64,000 bases of DNA, from NCBI RefSeq assembly GCF_006717075.1, contig NZ_VFQC01000001.1, positions 3,581,501 through 3,645,500 of the forward strand, read 5' to 3'. The notes below the pieces were generated by a model. The model did no database searches. It worked only from the letters and a program-made list of their open reading frames with translations, and had not been told where the DNA came from. Shown here in pieces: positions 23,517 to 33,757 of this stretch. Source of the stretch: Haloactinospora alba (lineage in GTDB: Bacteria; Actinomycetota; Actinomycetes; Streptosporangiales; Streptosporangiaceae). A program made the translations under genes and the position numbers. Positions within the stretch are counted from its first letter, which is position 1. Each line of letters opens with the position of its first letter.

Positions 23517-25199
23517 GTGAATCCAAATGTTAGCGCTAACATTTCATCTGATGTCGTCATCGGCGTCGACTTCGGGACCCTGTCGGGAAGGGCCGTCGTG
23601 GTCCGGGTCGCCGATGGCGCTGAGCTGGCCAGCGCCGTGCACGACTTCGAGCACGGCGCGGTCACCGAGGCGCTGCCGGGGTCGGGCGTCTCCCTCGCGC
23701 CCGACACGGCACTACAGGTCCCCGACGACTACCGCGCTGTCCTGCGCGAGGCGGTCCCCGAGGCCCTCGCCGCAAGTGGCGTACCCGCACAACGGGTGAT
23801 CGGGATCGGCACGGACTTCACCGCCTCGACCTTCATGCCCACGACCGCCGACGGCACTCCGCTGTGTGAGCTGTCCGAGCTCGCCGACCGGCCGCACGCC
23901 TACCCGAAGCTCTGGAAACACCACGCCGCCCAGCCCGAGGCGGACGAGGTCAACGCTGTGGCTGAGAAACGCGGCGAACCGTGGCTCGCGCGCTACGGCG
24001 GTCGGATATCGGCCGAATGGGAGTTCCCCAAGGCGTTACAGGTCCTTCGGGAGGACCCGGAAGTCTACGCCCGCGCCGAACGGTTCATTGAGGCCACCGA
24101 CTGGATCGTCTGGCAACTCTGCGGCAGCGAGAACCGCAGCGCCTGCGTGGCCGGGTACAAGGGGATCCACCAGGACGGCGCGTGGCCCTCGCGCGAGTAC
24201 CTGGCCGCGCTCGACCCCCGCTTCGCCGACTTCGTCGCGGACAAGCTCGCCCACCCGCTCTCCCCACTGGGCGGGCGCGCAGGGGGGCTCACCCACGCCG
24301 CAGCGGCGCTGACCGGGCTTCCCGAAGGAACCGCGGTCGCCGTTGGCAACGTCGACGCCCACACCACCGCGGCCGCCGCGCGAACCGTCGCACCCGGCCA
24401 GATGCTGGCCATCATGGGCACCAGCACCTGCCACGTGCTCAACGCGACCGGGTTCGCCGAGGTCCCGGGCATGTGCGGGGCAGTACGCGACGGCATCGTG
24501 ACCGGGTCATGGGGCTACGAGGCCGGGCAGAGCGGCGTCGGGGACATCTTCGGCTGGTTCGCCGACGGGTTCGCCCCGTCCGGGTACGCCGACGAGGCCG
24601 CCGAGCTCGGGATCACCGCGCACGAGCTGCTCTCCCGGAAGGCGGCGGAGCAGCCCGTGGGAGCACACGGGCTGGTGGCACTCGACTGGCACAACGGCAA
24701 CCGGTCGGTCCTGGTCGACCACGGCCTCTCGGGCGTGGTCGCGGGCATGACCCTGGCAACCCGCGCCGAGGAGGTCTACCGGGCTCTGATCGAGGCCACC
24801 GCGTTCGGCACCCGCACCATCGTCGACGCGTTCCAGAATTCCGGCGTCCCCGTCGACGGGTTCACCGTGGCCGGCGGACTGAAACGCAACGACCTCGTGC
24901 TGCGGATCTACGCCGACGTGCTGAACCGCCCGCTGCACGTGGCCGACTCCGATCAGGGCCCCGCCCTCGGAGCCGCGATCCACGCCGCCGTCGCCGCCGG
25001 CGCTTACCCCGACGTTCCCGCCGCCTCCGAGGCGATGGGCAGCGTCACCCGCGACGCGGTACTGCCGGACCCGGCGCGGGCCGCCGACTACGACGAGCTC
25101 TACGCGGTCTACACCGACCTGCACGACCACTTCGGCCGCGGGGGCACCGAGGCCCTCCACCGGCTGCGCCGCATCCGCGACAAGAACCACACCAGGTAA
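23517..25199 (+). CDS. araB: L-ribulokinase
   Basis: The 560-residue FGGY-family kinase has the usual length for AraB. The N-terminal phosphate loop VVIGVDFGTLSGRAVVV is the AraB signature. Further along are TDFTASTFMPT, a WNL-type substrate region (HAYPKLWKHHAAQPEAD), GTSTCHVLN, and the C-terminal AGGLKRNDLVLRIYADVLNRP. It phosphorylates L-ribulose to L-ribulose 5-phosphate. GTG 23517 follows GGAG at good distance, and no later in-frame start fits the conserved N-terminus. It is the first gene of araB-araD-araA. Confidence 0.95.
   Translation: MNPNVSANISSDVVIGVDFGTLSGRAVVVRVADGAELASAVHDFEHGAVTEALPGSGVSLAPDTALQVPDDYRAVLREAVPEALAASGVPAQRVIGIGTDFTASTFMPTTADGTPLCELSELADRPHAYPKLWKHHAAQPEADEVNAVAEKRGEPWLARYGGRISAEWEFPKALQVLREDPEVYARAERFIEATDWIVWQLCGSENRSACVAGYKGIHQDGAWPSREYLAALDPRFADFVADKLAHPLSPLGGRAGGLTHAAAALTGLPEGTAVAVGNVDAHTTAAAARTVAPGQMLAIMGTSTCHVLNATGFAEVPGMCGAVRDGIVTGSWGYEAGQSGVGDIFGWFADGFAPSGYADEAAELGITAHELLSRKAAEQPVGAHGLVALDWHNGNRSVLVDHGLSGVVAGMTLATRAEEVYRALIEATAFGTRTIVDAFQNSGVPVDGFTVAGGLKRNDLVLRIYADVLNRPLHVADSDQGPALGAAIHAAVAAGAYPDVPAASEAMGSVTRDAVLPDPARAADYDELYAVYTDLHDHFGRGGTEALHRLRRIRDKNHTR
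23525..23544. promoter_or_regulatory. Second LacI-type operator, inside the first codons of araB
   Basis: AAATGTTAGCGCTAACATTT is a perfect 20-bp palindrome sharing its 14-bp core with the operator at 22393-22406. It covers codons 3-10 of araB as annotated from GTG 23517. A repressor bound here could block elongation as well as initiation, or form a loop with the upstream site 1.1 kb away. Confidence 0.75.
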
Positions 25200-25207
25200 G
25201 GCATATC

Positions 25208-25876
25208 ATGACACTCCCCACCGAGGCCGTCGAGCGCGTCCGAGAGGACGTCTGCGCCCTGCACTCCGAGTTGCTCCGTTGGAACCTGGTGACCTGGACC
25301 AGCGGGAACATCTCGGCCCGGGTCCCCGATTCCGACCTCATCGTGATCAAACCGAGCGGTGTCAGCTACGAGGACCTGTCCCCGGAGTCCATGGTCGTCT
25401 GCGACCTCGACGGCGCCCTCGTCGACGGGCGCCACTCGCCGTCCAGCGACACCGACGCCCACGCCTACGTGTACCGCGCCATGCCCGAGGTCGGCGGGGT
25501 GGTGCACACCCACAGCCCGTATGCCACCGCGTGGGCCGCCCGCGACGAGCCGATCCCGTGTGCCATCACCGCGATGGCCGACGAGTTCGGCGCCGACGTA
25601 CCGGTCGGCCCGTTCGCCCTCATCGGCGGTGACGACATCGGCAGAGGAATCGTCGCGACACTGACCGGGCACCGCTCACCGGCGGTGCTGATGCGCAGCC
25701 ACGGGGTCTTCACCATCGGCGACTCGCCGAAGGCCGCCGTCAAGGCCGCGGTGATGTGCGAGGACGTCGCTCGCACCGTGCACCTGGCACGCGAGCACGG
25801 TCCCGTCGAGCGGCTTCCCCAGGAGCACATCGACGCACTCTACGAGCGCTACCAGAACGTCTACGGCCAGAGATGA
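25208..25876 (+). CDS. araD: L-ribulose-5-phosphate 4-epimerase
   Basis: The 222-residue class II aldolase/epimerase starts at ATG 25208, 8 bp after araB. Diagnostic parts are TWTSGNISARVP near the N-terminus, IVIKPSGVSYEDL, the zinc-binding HTHSPYATAWA near residue 98, and MRSHGVFTIG with the later histidine. It converts L-ribulose 5-phosphate to D-xylulose 5-phosphate, which enters the pentose phosphate pathway. Codon use is like its neighbours. Length is slightly short of the E. coli enzyme but complete. Confidence 0.94.
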   Translation: MTLPTEAVERVREDVCALHSELLRWNLVTWTSGNISARVPDSDLIVIKPSGVSYEDLSPESMVVCDLDGALVDGRHSPSSDTDAHAYVYRAMPEVGGVVHTHSPYATAWAARDEPIPCAITAMADEFGADVPVGPFALIGGDDIGRGIVATLTGHRSPAVLMRSHGVFTIGDSPKAAVKAAVMCEDVARTVHLAREHGPVERLPQEHIDALYERYQNVYGQR

Positions 25877-27279
25877 GGAACATGACTGAGACCCTGCCGC
25901 GCATCGGCGTCCTGGGGATCATGCAGCCCCTGTACGACGACATGATCCCGGGGATCACCGAGCATCAGGCCGCATACGCGCGACGCGTCGCCGAGAGCCT
26001 CGAACCGGTCGCCGAGTGTGTCACCAGCGACCCGGTGCGCAGCCGCGACGACGCCGAACGCGCCATGCGCGAGTTCGAGAACGCCGGCCTCGACGGTGTC
26101 CTGGTCGTGATGCTCACATACGGGCCTTCGCTGCGCGTGACACGCGTGTTCCGCGAGCTGCGACTGCCGGTCTGCCTGGCCAACATCCAGCCGGATCCGG
26201 CGGTGAGCCCCGAGTGGGACATGGATGACATGACCTACAACCAGGGCATCCACGGTGCCCAGGACACCGCCAACGCGATGGTGCGGGCGGGGGTTGCCTT
26301 CGACGTGGTAACCGAGGAGTGGCCGAGCGGGGCCTTCCGCGAGCGCGTCGGGCGCTGGGCGCGGGCGGCCCGCGCCGCCACAGGGTGGAAACGCCTCAAG
26401 GTGGGCGTGTTCGGCTACGCCATGAACGGGATGGGCGACGCCCGGTTCGACGAGACCGCGCTGGTGCGCGCCCTCGGCCCGGAGGTGGTGGCGATCGCGC
26501 CGGGGGCGCTGCGCCGCACGATGGACGAGCTGCCCGATTCCGAGGTCAGCGCGCTCATGAGCTGGGAGGACGAGCGGTTCGAGATCGACGGGCGACTGTC
26601 CGGGGAGGAACGCGCGGACCACGCCCGCATGCAGCTCGGGATCGAGCGGCTGCTCACCGAGCACGGCTGCCGAGCGTACTCCACGCACTTCGACGCCATC
26701 GGTGAGGACGGACGGTTCGACCGGCTTCCCATGGCCTCGGCCTCATCCCTGATGGCCCGGGGGTACGGCTTCGCCGGTGAGGGTGACGTGCTCGCCGCCG
26801 CGATGGTGCACGCCGGGCACCAGCTCGCCGGGGACGGCCACTTCACCGAGATGTACGCCATGGACTACCCGAGTGACTCCCTTCTCATGAGCCACATGGG
26901 AGAGGGAAACTGGCGGGTCGCCCGCGACGACGAGCCGGTGCGGCTCATCAAGCGGCCACTGGCCATCGGGAACCTCGACGATCCCCCTACGGTGCTGTTC
27001 CGGATCAAGCCCGGCCGCGCCACGCTGGCCTCGCTGGTCGCGTTGGGCGGTGAGCGGTTCCGGATGGTGGTCGCCGAGGGCGAGGTGCTGGACTCCCAGC
27101 GGCTTCCGGCCCTGGAGATGCCCTACGGCCAGTTCCGCCCGGACTCGGGGATCCGTGACTGCATGGACGCTTGGCTGCGCAACGGGGGAACCCACCACAT
27201 CGTGATGAACCTCGGCTCCGTGGCCGCGGAGTGGCGAGTGTTCTGCGAACTCACCGGAATCGAGTTCGTCCAGGTCTGA
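25873..27279 (+). CDS. araA: L-arabinose isomerase
   Basis: This protein has 468 residues from ATG 25873, which overlaps the araD stop as ATGA; ATG 25882 behind GAGGAA is an alternative start. The N-terminus (RIGVLGIMQPLYDDMIPGI), the region ADHARMQLGIERLLTEHGC and the segment around MSHMGEGNW, with its conserved His and Glu, fit the arabinose/fucose isomerase fold. It is a diverged AraA, shorter than the roughly 500-residue E. coli type, as in many actinobacteria. It interconverts L-arabinose and L-ribulose. The assignment is supported strongly by the araB-araD neighbours. Confidence 0.88.
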   Translation: MRNMTETLPRIGVLGIMQPLYDDMIPGITEHQAAYARRVAESLEPVAECVTSDPVRSRDDAERAMREFENAGLDGVLVVMLTYGPSLRVTRVFRELRLPVCLANIQPDPAVSPEWDMDDMTYNQGIHGAQDTANAMVRAGVAFDVVTEEWPSGAFRERVGRWARAARAATGWKRLKVGVFGYAMNGMGDARFDETALVRALGPEVVAIAPGALRRTMDELPDSEVSALMSWEDERFEIDGRLSGEERADHARMQLGIERLLTEHGCRAYSTHFDAIGEDGRFDRLPMASASSLMARGYGFAGEGDVLAAAMVHAGHQLAGDGHFTEMYAMDYPSDSLLMSHMGEGNWRVARDDEPVRLIKRPLAIGNLDDPPTVLFRIKPGRATLASLVALGGERFRMVVAEGEVLDSQRLPALEMPYGQFRPDSGIRDCMDAWLRNGGTHHIVMNLGSVAAEWRVFCELTGIEFVQV

Positions 27280-27337
27280 CCCGGAGGGGATCGGCCCCTC
27301 CAACCGACAGCACGCAGGCACCACGAATCCACTCGCA

Positions 27338-27367
27338 GGGGCGGCGCTGCCCGGGGGACGCCGCCCC
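27338..27367. terminator. Hairpin after araA
   Basis: GGGGCGGCG (27338-27346) pairs with CGCCGCCCC (27359-27367) across a 12-nt loop, about 60 bp beyond the araA stop. Confidence 0.5.
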
Positions 27368-27800
27368 CTCACACCTCGAACACGCACGCGGTTCGGGGAC
27401 GCAGCAGCGCACGACAGGCAGGAGAGTTGCCATGCGCGCTAGACAGGAACACACCCCCGGCCCGGGCGCCCGGAATCGGGCGCCGCGTCCTCCGGCAGCA
27501 TCCTGCGGATGGAGCGGGTGCAGCCGCCACCACGACCCGGCGAACGGTGCGGCGGCGGTGCATCGCCGTCAACCACCGCACCGGCGACCCCGTGACTCCC
27601 GGCATCGGCCCGCGCGGGATGCGAGCCGAGGGCGCCACCGAGCGCCGCGCGCCACCCCGGCTTCCGGCTACAGGACGACCTCCTCGGCGTCGTGCAGCCC
27701 CCGGTGCCCGGACGGCCGCACACCGGCCGTCCCCGGTCCTGCCCCGACACGGTCCACACGACGCGGCATCACCGTGTAACCAGCGAAAGAGGTGTCTCAC
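27368..27800. other. Intergenic stretch, no convincing gene
   Basis: An ATG at 27432 behind AGGAGAG opens an Arg/Pro/Thr-rich frame to 27779 that matches no known domain. The third-base pattern looks non-coding. The promoter for the sugar ABC importer must lie here; I see no copy of the TGTTAGCGCTAACA operator. Confidence 0.35.
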
Positions 27801-28889
27801 ATGAGGATGAAACCAATCGGAGCGGCGCTGTTCGCGGTGTCGTTGACGATCCCGCTCGCCTCGTGCGGCGGTGTCGGCGACGCCGCACGCGACGCCGGGG
27901 AGAACGGCACGATCGGCATCTCCATGCCCACCCAGTCCTGGGAGCGCTGGGTGCGGGACGGCGACAACATGGTCGCCGAGCTGGAGGAGGCGGGCTACGG
28001 CACCGACCTGCAGTACGCCGAGGACGTGGTGGAGGACCAGGCCGCCCAGATCGAGAACATGATCACCAAGGACGTCGACGCCCTGGTCATCGCCGCTGTC
28101 GACGGTGAGTCGCTGACCGAGGTCCTGGACTCGGCCGCCGAGAACGACATCCCCGTCATCTCCTACGACCGGCTCATCCGCGGCACGGAGCACGTCGACT
28201 ACTACGCGACCTTCGACAACTTCGAGGTGGGCGTGCTCCAGGGACGCTACATCGAAAAGGCTCTCGACCTGGAGAACGAGGAGGGGCCGTTCACCATAGA
28301 GCTGTTCGGCGGCTCCCCGGACGACAACAACTCCTACTTCTTCTACGACGGCGCCATGTCGGTGCTGGAGCCCTACATCGAGGACGGCGTTCTGAACGTC
28401 GTCAGCGGGCAGACGGAGATGGACCAGATCGCCACGATGCGCTGGGACGGCGCTGAAGCCCAGGAGCGCATGGACAACCTGCTCAGCGCGCACTACAGCG
28501 ACAGGGACCTCGACGCCGTGCTGTCCCCCTTCGACGGGATCAGCACCGGGGTGATCTCCTCCCTCAAGGGGGTCGGCTACGGCGAGGAGGACAAGCCGCT
28601 CCCGGTGATCACCGGACAGGACGCGGAAGTGGCCTCGGTGAAGTCGATCATCGCGGGTGAGCAGACGCAGACCGTGTTCAAGGACACCCGCGAGCTGGCG
28701 GAGGTCGCCGCCGGTATGGCCGACGCCGTCGTGCAGGGCGAGGAACCCGAGGTCAACGACACCGAGAGCTACGACAACGGCGAGAGGGTCGTCCCGGCCC
28801 ACCTCCTCGAACCGGTCTCGGTCGACGCCGACAACTACGAGGAGGAGTTGGTCGAAAGCGGTTACTACGAGGAGTCGGATCTCAAGTGA
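27801..28889 (+). CDS. Sugar ABC transporter substrate-binding lipoprotein (ChvE-like)
   Basis: A 362-residue protein begins with a lipoprotein signal: basic start (MRMKPIG), hydrophobic stretch and lipobox LASC at about residue 22, so it is anchored outside the membrane. The mature part has the type I periplasmic-binding fold: [45 protein letters not shown] and [15 protein letters not shown]. This resembles ChvE/multiple-sugar-binding proteins. With the overlapping ATPase and permease genes it forms an importer next to araBDA, so L-arabinose, xylose or galactose are likely substrates. ATG 27801 is preferred over GTG 27792. Confidence 0.9.
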   Translation: MRMKPIGAALFAVSLTIPLASCGGVGDAARDAGENGTIGISMPTQSWERWVRDGDNMVAELEEAGYGTDLQYAEDVVEDQAAQIENMITKDVDALVIAAVDGESLTEVLDSAAENDIPVISYDRLIRGTEHVDYYATFDNFEVGVLQGRYIEKALDLENEEGPFTIELFGGSPDDNNSYFFYDGAMSVLEPYIEDGVLNVVSGQTEMDQIATMRWDGAEAQERMDNLLSAHYSDRDLDAVLSPFDGISTGVISSLKGVGYGEEDKPLPVITGQDAEVASVKSIIAGEQTQTVFKDTRELAEVAAGMADAVVQGEEPEVNDTESYDNGERVVPAHLLEPVSVDADNYEEELVESGYYEESDLK

Positions 28890-30418
28890 GCGACCTCATC
28901 CTCCAGATGCGCGCGATCTCCAAGGAGTTCCCCGGTGTCCGGGCGCTCTCGGATGTCGACCTGCGGATCCCCCGCGGTGAGGTCCGGGCGCTCGTGGGAG
29001 AGAACGGTGCCGGCAAGTCCACCCTGATGAAGGTACTCAGCGGTGTCCACCCCCACGGCGACTACACCGGGGAGATCCTGGTCGACGGTGACGTGCGGAT
29101 GTTCTCCGGAATCCGCGACAGTGAGCGGGCGGGGATCGTGATCATCCACCAGGAGCTGGCTCTCGTCGGGAACCTCTCCATCGCCGAGAACATCTTCCTG
29201 GGCAACGAGCGGGTGCGCGGGGCCGGCCGCATCGACTGGGGACGTACCGTCAGCGACGCCCGCGATCTGCTGAGCCGGGTGGGGCTGGACCGGGACCCGA
29301 CGCTTCCGGTGTCCGCGCTCGGCGTGGGTGAGCAGCAGCTCGTGGAGATCGCGAAGGCGCTCTCGAAGCGTGTACGGCTGCTCATCCTGGACGAACCGAC
29401 GTCGGCACTGAACGAGGCGGAGAGCGACAACCTGCTACGGCTGCTGACGGAGCTCAAAGCACAGGGCATCACGTCGATCCTCATCTCGCACAAGCTGGAC
29501 GAGGTCGCCAGGGTCGCCGACACGATCACTGTGCTTCGTGACGGCCGCACCGTCGAGACCATGGCGCTGGCCGAGGGCGGGGTCGATGAGGACCGCATCA
29601 TCAGCGCGATGGTCGGCCGCGACCTGCAGCACCGCTTCCCCGAACGCACACCCCGCATCGGCGGGGTCCGGTTCGAGGTGCGCGACTGGAGCGTCGACCA
29701 CCCCACCCAGCTGGGGCGCCGCATCGTCGACGGTGCCACCCTGACGGTCCGGCGCGGCGAGATCGTGGGCCTGGCCGGGCTGATGGGCGCGGGGCGGACC
29801 GAGTTCGCGATGAGCGTGTTCGGCCGCTCCTACGGGCAGTACGTCAGCGGGACCGTCCACAAGGACGGGGAGCGGATCCGCACCGGCAGCGTCGCCGACG
29901 CCGTCGCCAACGGCATCGCCTACGTCCCGGAGGACCGCAAGCAGCTCGGGCTCGTCATGGACGACGACATACGGCACAACCTCACGCTGCCCGGGCTGCG
30001 GCGGGTCAGCCGCCGCGCGGTGATCAACCCCGCCGAGGAGTCGGTCGCCGCCGAGAGGCTGCGCGGCCAGTTGCAAGTGAAAAGCCGCGACATCCACCAG
30101 GCCGCCAGAGACCTCAGCGGCGGCAACCAGCAGAAGGTCGTGCTGGGCAAGTGGATGTTCACCGAGCCGGAGCTGCTCATCCTGGACGAGCCCACCCGCG
30201 GGATCGACGTCGGCGCCAAGTACGAGATCTACATGATCATCCACCGGCTCGTGGAGCGGGGAGCTTCCGTGCTGATGATCTCCTCCGAGCTGCCGGAGCT
30301 GCTGGGGATGTGCGATCGCGTCTACGCGATGCGCGAGGGGCGCGTCACCGGGGACGTCGCGGGTTCCGAAGCCGACCAGGAATCCCTCATGCGGCTCATG
30401 ACGACGACAGGACCGTGA
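28886..30418 (+). CDS. Sugar ABC transporter ATP-binding protein, two nucleotide-binding domains (GguA/MmsA-like)
   Basis: The 510-residue protein has two fused ABC ATPase domains. The first has Walker [10 protein letters not shown] near residue 38, signature [15 protein letters not shown] and Walker [12 protein letters not shown]. The second has a degenerate Walker A ([10 protein letters not shown]), the signature [14 protein letters not shown] and [12 protein letters not shown]. This layout is standard for CUT2-class sugar importers. The GTG start overlaps the stop of the binding-protein gene by four bases, implying translational coupling. Confidence 0.94.
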   Translation: MSDLILQMRAISKEFPGVRALSDVDLRIPRGEVRALVGENGAGKSTLMKVLSGVHPHGDYTGEILVDGDVRMFSGIRDSERAGIVIIHQELALVGNLSIAENIFLGNERVRGAGRIDWGRTVSDARDLLSRVGLDRDPTLPVSALGVGEQQLVEIAKALSKRVRLLILDEPTSALNEAESDNLLRLLTELKAQGITSILISHKLDEVARVADTITVLRDGRTVETMALAEGGVDEDRIISAMVGRDLQHRFPERTPRIGGVRFEVRDWSVDHPTQLGRRIVDGATLTVRRGEIVGLAGLMGAGRTEFAMSVFGRSYGQYVSGTVHKDGERIRTGSVADAVANGIAYVPEDRKQLGLVMDDDIRHNLTLPGLRRVSRRAVINPAEESVAAERLRGQLQVKSRDIHQAARDLSGGNQQKVVLGKWMFTEPELLILDEPTRGIDVGAKYEIYMIIHRLVERGASVLMISSELPELLGMCDRVYAMREGRVTGDVAGSEADQESLMRLMTTTGP

Positions 30419-30420
30419 CG

Positions 30421-31710
30421 ATGACGAATGCGTGGGCCACGGGAATGAACACGATACGCGACATGCTGCGGAACAACGCACGACAGTACGGCATGGTGAT
30501 CGCGCTCGCCGTCATCGTGGTTCTGTTCCAGATCCTCACCGGCGGGCTGCTGCTGCGCCCGCTCAACATCACCAACCTGGTGATGCAGAACTCCTACGTC
30601 CTGGTCCTCGCGATCGGGATGATGCTGGTGATCATCACCGGCCACATCGACCTGTCCGTCGGTTCCGTCGTGGCCTTCGTGGGTGCCGTGACGGCGATCA
30701 TGCTGGCCGACCTGGGGCTTCCGCTGCTGGTCGTCCTCCCGGCGGCTCTGCTGCTGGGGGCGGCCATCGGCGCGTGGCACGGCTTCTGGATCGCCTACAT
30801 GCGGATCCCGGCCTTCATCGTGACCCTGGCCGGGATGCTGATCTTCCGGGGTGCCACCCTGCTCGTGCTCGGCGGGGAGTCAGTGGGCCGGCTACCGTCG
30901 TCGGTGCGTTTCCTGGCCGGCGGTTTCGTTCCCGACCTCGAGGTCGGCGGGGTGCATGTGCTGCCCCTGGTGATCGGGGCCGCGGCCTCGGCCGCACTCG
31001 TGGGGATCCAGTGGAACGACCGGGCACGCAACCTCCGGCACGGCCTTCCGGCCTCGTCCGCGCGGCTGAACTCGCTGACGTCGGTCCTGACGACGGCAGT
31101 GGTCATGGTGTTCAGCTACATGCTGGCCCTGCACAGCGGTGTTCCGGTGGTCGGGCTGCTGCTGGTCGCGCTGATCGTCGGGTACGCGTTCCTGATGAGG
31201 TCCACCACCGCCGGCCGGCACATCTACGCCGTGGGCGGCAGCGAGCGCGCCGCGATGCTGTCCGGGGTGGACACCCGCCGCACCACTTTCTGGGTGTTCG
31301 TGAACATGGGGACGCTGGCCGCGCTGGCCGGTGTGCTCTTCACCGCGCGGTTGAACCTGGCGACGCCGGGTGCCGGAGAGATGTTCGAGCTTGACGCGAT
31401 CGCCGCGGCGTTCATCGGCGGCGCCTCGGCCTCCGGCGGCGTGGGCACCGTGATCGGGGCCGTTGTCGGTGCACTGGTCATGGGCGTGATCAATAACGGC
31501 ATGTCGATCATCGGGCTGGGAGTCGACTGGCAGCAGCTGATCAAGGGCCTTGTTCTGCTGCTCGCGGTGGCCTTCGACATCTACAACAAGAAGCGCGCCG
31601 CGGCCGGCGGCGCGAAAACGAGCGCCGCGGACTCCAGCGGACCCGACACCGGCCCGAGCTCCGAGGAGAACGAGCGGGAGCCCGTTCCCGCGGGCCAGTC
31701 CCGGACGTGA
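30421..31710 (+). CDS. Sugar ABC transporter permease (GguB/MmsB-like)
   Basis: This protein has 429 residues from ATG 30421, two bases after the ATPase stop. It has about ten membrane segments and the BPD_transp_2 motifs GHIDLSVGSVVAFVGAV near residue 75 and AAFIGGASASGGVGTVIGAVVGALVMGVINNG near the C-terminus. The C-terminal 35 residues are a polar Ser/Glu/Pro-rich tail. It is the membrane channel of the CUT2 importer. A strong hairpin follows the gene. Confidence 0.93.
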   Translation: MTNAWATGMNTIRDMLRNNARQYGMVIALAVIVVLFQILTGGLLLRPLNITNLVMQNSYVLVLAIGMMLVIITGHIDLSVGSVVAFVGAVTAIMLADLGLPLLVVLPAALLLGAAIGAWHGFWIAYMRIPAFIVTLAGMLIFRGATLLVLGGESVGRLPSSVRFLAGGFVPDLEVGGVHVLPLVIGAAASAALVGIQWNDRARNLRHGLPASSARLNSLTSVLTTAVVMVFSYMLALHSGVPVVGLLLVALIVGYAFLMRSTTAGRHIYAVGGSERAAMLSGVDTRRTTFWVFVNMGTLAALAGVLFTARLNLATPGAGEMFELDAIAAAFIGGASASGGVGTVIGAVVGALVMGVINNGMSIIGLGVDWQQLIKGLVLLLAVAFDIYNKKRAAAGGAKTSAADSSGPDTGPSSEENEREPVPAGQSRT

Positions 31711-31763
31711 CCGGAAGCGGGCGGCCCGCGGCGCCACCGCAACGCCCCCGACCATCACGGAAA

Positions 31764-31795
31764 GCGGGCACTGGCCGGATCCGGCCAGTGCCCGC
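31764..31795. terminator. Strong hairpin terminator between the ABC importer and the BCCT gene
   Basis: GCGGGCACTGGCCGGA (31764-31779) pairs perfectly with TCCGGCCAGTGCCCGC (31780-31795). It is a 32-bp perfect palindrome placed between convergent genes, so it can serve both. Confidence 0.65.
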
Positions 31796-31869
31796 GGTCG
31801 CGGAACCCCGGTTTGGCCGCCCCGGGTCGTGGCCCGGGCTCTGACAGCGGCCTCGGCCGGGCACCGTAC

Positions 31870-33618
31870 TCAGAGCCCGGCCCCTGGCGGGCTGTTCCCG
31901 GACCCGTTCTCGGGACCGCCGCCGGTGTCCGGGCTGTCCCCGGGGTCGTCCCCGGGCCCGGTGTCGGGGTGGACCACCCCCTCCTCGGCGAGGTTCTGCC
32001 ACACCCGCGCCGTCAGCTCCTCGCGCTGCAGGCCCCGCTGGATACGCAGCTGCAGGCGCCGTTCCGCGCGCAGGGAGCGCACCATAGCCACGCACATCGC
32101 GATCATCACCACGCTGAACGGCAACGCGATGATGACGGCGGCGTAGCGCAGCGCCGTCAGCCCGGTCTCGCCGCCCACCGTCAGCAGCGCCACCGCCACG
32201 GCCCCCTCCAGCAGGGACCAGAACACCCGGCTCCACACCGGCGGGTCGGCCCGCCCTCCGGAGGCCAGCATGTCGGCGACCAGCGACCCGGAGTCCGAGG
32301 AGGTGACGAAGAACAGTGCCACCAGCACCACCGCGAGCCCCACGGCCACCGTTGCCCACGGCAGGCTCTCCAGAAGCTCGTACAGCGCCCCTGCCTGGGA
32401 CACCGACCCGTCGTCGCCGATCAGCCCGCCGTGGAACTGTGCACCCTCGCGTCGCAGCTGGTGCCACAGCGCGCTTCCCCCGAAGACCGTGAACCACACC
32501 AGTGTCACCGCGCTGGGCACGAGCAGCACCCCGGCCACGAACTCCCGTACGCTGCGCCCCCGGGAGATGCGGGCGATGAACACTCCCACGAACGGCGCCC
32601 AGGCGATCCACCAGCCCCAGTAGAACACCGTCCACCAGCTCTGCCACTCCACTCCCCGCTCACCGGACAGGGCGGAGGTGTTCAGGCTGATCCGGACGAG
32701 GTCCTGGGCGTAGACCCCAACGAGCTGCACGCCCTCACGCAGCAGGAACAGGCTCGGTCCGGTGACCGCGACGAACACCAGCAGCGCACCCGCCAGCCCC
32801 AGGTTCAGCCTCGACAGCAAGCGGATGCCGCGGTGCAGCCCCGTGGCCACCGAGACTATGGCCAACAGGGTGATCAGCCCGATGATCAGGACCTTCCCGG
32901 CCAGCCCGGGATCGCGCACCAGGTCCAGGGCCTCCAGCCCGGCCGCGATCTGGGACACTCCCAGCCCCAGCGAGGTGGCCACCCCGAACACCGTGCCGAC
33001 GACCGCGGTGACGTCGATGACGTCGCCCAGCGCGCCGCGTACCCGGCGTTCGCCCAGCAAGGATTCCAGCGCCCAGCGCAGCGACACCGGCCGCCCCCGG
33101 CGGTGCACCGTGTAGGCCACGGCCAGACCCACCACCGCGTAGATCGCCCAGGGGTGCAGCCCCCAGTGCACCAGCGTCTGCACCAGCGCGCCCTCGGCGA
33201 CCCCGGCCGCGTCACCGCCCTGCAGCATCTCCGGGGACCGGTTGGGTATGCCCGCGAAGTGGTGCAGCGGCTCGGCCACACCCCAGAACACCAGTCCGAT
33301 GCCCATACCGGCACCGAACAGCATCGCGAACCACGATCCCAGGCCGAACTCGGGCTCCGCGTCGTCGGGTCCCAGTTTCACCTCGCCGCTGCGTCCCACC
33401 ACCGTCCACAGCGCGAACACCACGAACGCCGACACCACGGCCACGTAGTACCAGCCCAACGAGTCCACGACGGCGTCCTGGGCCGCGGTTATCCACGTGA
33501 AGGAGGCCCCGGGCAGCGCCATGGCCAGCACCACGAACGCCACGATGAAACCGGCGGCCGGGAAGAACACCCCCGGCCGCACCGCGCGCTCGCCCCGATA
33601 CCGCCCGGACTGAGCCAT
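31870..33618 (-). CDS. BCCT-family transporter (betaine/choline/carnitine-type)
   Basis: The 582-residue protein has about twelve membrane segments. The BCCT signature GMGIGLVFWGVAEPLHHF lies near residue 103. The substrate-region helix WTVFYWGWWIAWAPFVGVFI, followed by ARISRGRSVREFVAG, is unmistakable. ATG 33618 (MAQSGRYRG) is chosen over an upstream start. BCCT carriers import quaternary ammonium osmolytes with Na+ or H+. The C-terminus is acidic and Gly/Pro-rich. The substrate cannot be told; no betaine synthesis genes adjoin. Confidence 0.92.
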   Translation of the reverse strand: MAQSGRYRGERAVRPGVFFPAAGFIVAFVVLAMALPGASFTWITAAQDAVVDSLGWYYVAVVSAFVVFALWTVVGRSGEVKLGPDDAEPEFGLGSWFAMLFGAGMGIGLVFWGVAEPLHHFAGIPNRSPEMLQGGDAAGVAEGALVQTLVHWGLHPWAIYAVVGLAVAYTVHRRGRPVSLRWALESLLGERRVRGALGDVIDVTAVVGTVFGVATSLGLGVSQIAAGLEALDLVRDPGLAGKVLIIGLITLLAIVSVATGLHRGIRLLSRLNLGLAGALLVFVAVTGPSLFLLREGVQLVGVYAQDLVRISLNTSALSGERGVEWQSWWTVFYWGWWIAWAPFVGVFIARISRGRSVREFVAGVLLVPSAVTLVWFTVFGGSALWHQLRREGAQFHGGLIGDDGSVSQAGALYELLESLPWATVAVGLAVVLVALFFVTSSDSGSLVADMLASGGRADPPVWSRVFWSLLEGAVAVALLTVGGETGLTALRYAAVIIALPFSVVMIAMCVAMVRSLRAERRLQLRIQRGLQREELTARVWQNLAEEGVVHPDTGPGDDPGDSPDTGGGPENGSGNSPPGAGL

Positions 33619-33757
33619 GACCCACCACGCTCCCGCATGCCGACACCCGGTCGGCGCCGTGTCCTGGCTGGAATCCAAACACCCGCCGTGGGACGGTGTC
33701 GAGTGTCCCGGCCCGGTGCGCTGTACCCGCCCCGGCCGGCTCGGATACCCTCACCCC

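Noticed and set aside
27432-27779. Open frame behind an AGGAGAG site between araA and the sugar-binding protein gene
   Set aside because: The product is Arg/Pro/Thr-rich without domain features and the third-base pattern is non-coding; the motif match is probably chance.
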